Below are positions 32,464 to 33,697 of a DNA stretch of 33,697 bases, piece after piece (the stretch's first letter is position 1; each line of letters begins with the position of its first letter). Under the pieces are notes generated by a model, which worked only from the letters and a program-made list of their open reading frames with translations, searched no databases and was not told the origin of the DNA. The DNA is from an uncultured Clostridia bacterium (GTDB taxonomy: Bacteria > Bacillota > Clostridia > Christensenellales > Aristaeellaceae): assembly GCA_947167215.1 (NCBI GenBank), contig CAMVHE010000029.1, positions 1 to 33,697 on the forward strand, in the 5' to 3' direction. The translations under genes and the position numbers were made by a program.

Positions 32464-32679
32464 ATAAGAATTATTCTGGATACCGACAAAAAACTCATTA
32501 CCGGCCGTGGAACTATCGAGACAAGTTGGTGGAGATTAACAGGATTGCCGAGGAGTTTGGCGGGCATGGATTTCAACCGCAGACTTTTTTCGGGCTACAT
32601 TGACATCATTTGGAAAGAGTGTATGGATGTCACCAACAAGCACCTGAAAGTTGGCGAGCTGCCAAAGAAGAAAGGTTGA
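32464..32679 (+). pseudogene. Decayed small gene of a mobile-element-type family
   Basis: A good ribosome binding site (GGGAGG) is followed eight bases later by ATA instead of ATG. The frame begins RIILDTDKKLIT. Between about 32495 and 32595 the sensible sequence moves to another frame (PWNYRDKLVEINRIAEEF), then returns to the first (GYIDIIWKECMD, then KHLKVGELPKKKG and a stop). Joined, these pieces give a ~70-residue protein resembling small uncharacterised proteins that I recall from clostridial phages and integrative elements. The first shift fits loss of one base near 32497 (GTG to GG). Loss of the start plus two frame changes argues for a pseudogene. Function unknown. Confidence 0.6.
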
Positions 32680-32719
32680 TTGCTATGACATCAAGGTCAA
32701 ACCCGATTAGATTGTAAGG

Positions 32720-32869
32720 ATGAGTCAACTTTACAATAAATACGAGTACTGCGCTGATGTCGCCCGTGAGGTTGGACATTCACACTCAACAGTTGCAAAG
32801 TATGTTAAGATGCAGGGCACACCGAGGATTGTGGCACATACATTCGAGGAAGTTGTGAAAGACTTTTGA
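32720..32869 (+). CDS. Small helix-turn-helix protein, possibly a remnant
   Basis: A 49-codon frame. Its centre, CADVAREVGHSHSTVAKYVK, has the spacing of a helix-turn-helix (A-x3-VG-x-S-x2-TV). The ribosome binding site is poor because AAGG abuts the ATG, and 49 residues is short for a regulator, so it may be the surviving part of a larger transposon- or phage-related DNA-binding gene. It lies 15 bases upstream of the zinc-ribbon membrane protein and shares its A+T-rich composition. The family is not recognised. Confidence 0.4.
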   Translation: MSQLYNKYEYCADVAREVGHSHSTVAKYVKMQGTPRIVAHTFEEVVKDF

Positions 32870-32884
32870 CAGGAGGGTTAGAAA

Positions 32885-33463
32885 ATGGCAGTATGTTCTA
32901 TGTGTAGAAAAACAAAAGACGCTCTGAGTGATTTCCTATTAGAGGACAAGCCTATTTGTGAGGAATGTGCGAAGAAACTGAACGATTTAGTTGAAAGTGA
33001 TGACAGAAAGACTGTCAATGATGCTTTCAACTATATCTATGCGTGCAAAAAGCAAGCATCTGACCCCGAAATAGAGAATTATCTACAAGATGTGTTAGAG
33101 AATAATGCATCAGCGATTGACGATTTTGAACAGGCGGAGAAGGCAAAAAGAAAAAAAGCCCCTGTAGACTTTGAAAAACAGGCAGATTATTTTGCGGATA
33201 GGAAGGAAGAACAGCAAAGAGAAAGTAATACTCCTGCAATCAGCACATTATTTGCCGTATTTGCGTGGATTATGTGGATAGGCGGGCTAATTGTAGCAAT
33301 AAGTATATCAATACAAGTGCCTAACGGGTTTGCGTGGTTTATCGGAATCGCTACAGCGTATCTTGTTTTTGGAAGTTTACCAATGGCAGTTTCTTACATA
33401 ATCAGATACTTATCTCAGATTTCAGATAACATCTATGCAATAAGAAAACAAGTAAAGAAATAG
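32885..33463 (+). CDS. Zinc-ribbon membrane protein of unknown function
   Basis: A 192-residue protein I do not recognise. The N-terminus holds two CxxC pairs (CSMC at 4-7 and CEEC about 18 residues later), a likely zinc ribbon. A charged, probably helical region follows (about 30-115, rich in E, K, D). Two transmembrane helices lie near 120-145 (LFAVFAWIMWIGGLIVAI) and 150-178 (FAWFIGIATAYLVFG), with a short basic tail. The zinc ribbon would face the cytoplasm if both ends are inside. AGGAGG lies nine bases before the ATG. Codon use is A+T-rich, unlike the metabolic genes to the left. It is followed by a strong terminator. Confidence 0.75.
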   Translation: MAVCSMCRKTKDALSDFLLEDKPICEECAKKLNDLVESDDRKTVNDAFNYIYACKKQASDPEIENYLQDVLENNASAIDDFEQAEKAKRKKAPVDFEKQADYFADRKEEQQRESNTPAISTLFAVFAWIMWIGGLIVAISISIQVPNGFAWFIGIATAYLVFGSLPMAVSYIIRYLSQISDNIYAIRKQVKK

Positions 33464-33508
33464 AGTTTTCAAGGCATCTATCTATCAAATATGTTTGATG
33501 CTAATGAG

Positions 33509-33548
33509 AAAATACAAAAATGGCATTCATCCATTTTTGTATTTTTTT
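33509..33548 (+). terminator. Terminator of the zinc-ribbon gene
   Basis: AATACAAAAATGG, loop CATTCAT, CCATTTTTGTATT followed by a T run. The stem has 13 perfect pairs and starts 46 bases after the stop. Confidence 0.88.
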
Positions 33549-33651
33549 GTTGAGAGGTGTTAAAGTTTTTTGATTTTGTCACCCCTCCAACAAATGAGTA
33601 GTTTATCGTAAATTCCGGACCAAGAACAACACCTTCACGGTCAAAGTCATG

Positions 33652-33695
33652 ACCACCACTTCAAGTGGTGGTTTGATATCGCCCCTATAAGGGGC
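33652..33695. mobile_element. Tandem hairpins at the window edge, possible IS200/IS605-type end
   Basis: ACCACCACT-TCA-AGTGGTGGT (33652-33672) is followed by GCCCC-TATAA-GGGGC (33681-33695). Paired subterminal hairpins of this kind resemble the ends of IS200/IS605-family elements. No transposase gene lies inside the window, so this is inferred from pattern memory only. The element could continue to the right. Confidence 0.35.
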
Positions 33696-33697
33696 AA

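Overview
The window looks like a chromosomal segment of an anaerobic, low-G+C-lineage Gram-positive bacterium (Bacillota, probably class Clostridia), although most of it is visibly G+C-rich for that group. The evidence is strong AGGAGG-type ribosome binding sites, TTGACA/TATAAT promoters, a YesM/YesN two-component pair, a CIRCE heat-shock operator, butyrate kinase, rubredoxin and proline/threonine-rich surface-protein linkers. The species cannot be fixed from sequence alone. A gut or rumen anaerobe is a reasonable guess.

Layout. Positions 1-646 carry no convincing gene. Positions 647-12992 are almost all minus strand and hold two blocks. The first, read from right to left, is a carbohydrate-uptake locus: TIM-barrel sugar isomerase/epimerase, YesM-type histidine kinase, YesN-type AraC response regulator, two ABC permeases, a solute-binding protein and two paralogous bicupin proteins that probably process the imported sugar. 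No ATPase is encoded here. The second, downstream of a terminator, is a membrane-transport trio: EamA/DMT exporter, MATE exporter and YitT protein.

Positions 13180-17405 hold one very large surface protein gene with a signal peptide, Pro/Thr linkers with 51-bp repeats, about six SH3-like modules, an Ig-like module, a transmembrane helix and a charged tail. It is broken into two frames by an apparent one-base deletion near 16208. Divergent from it, on the plus strand, are a NUDIX ADP-ribose pyrophosphatase overlapping an unusual GH2-like protein without a catalytic core, and then a cytosolic GH13 maltodextrin hydrolase with a near-perfect promoter.

Positions 21525-29174 return to the minus strand: an orphan cobalamin adenosyltransferase; a leuC-leuD-leuB-asnA amino-acid operon; an inositol-monophosphatase-family enzyme; Hsp20 under a CIRCE/HrcA operator that overlaps its -35 box; and an orphan butyrate kinase. 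Positions 29540-31808 (plus) are the serine operon serC-serA, followed by a convergent small rubredoxin with a shortened first metal knuckle.

From about 32130 to the end the sequence becomes A+T-rich and looks acquired. It holds a decayed small gene whose start is ATA and whose frame is broken, a 49-residue helix-turn-helix ORF, a zinc-ribbon membrane protein, and tandem hairpins at the window edge that resemble an IS200/IS605-type end.

The most interesting items are the split SH3-repeat surface protein, the tandem bicupins in the sugar locus, the GH2-like protein that stops where its catalytic barrel should begin, the unusual rubredoxin, the terminator that abuts the EamA start codon, and the degraded A+T-rich island.
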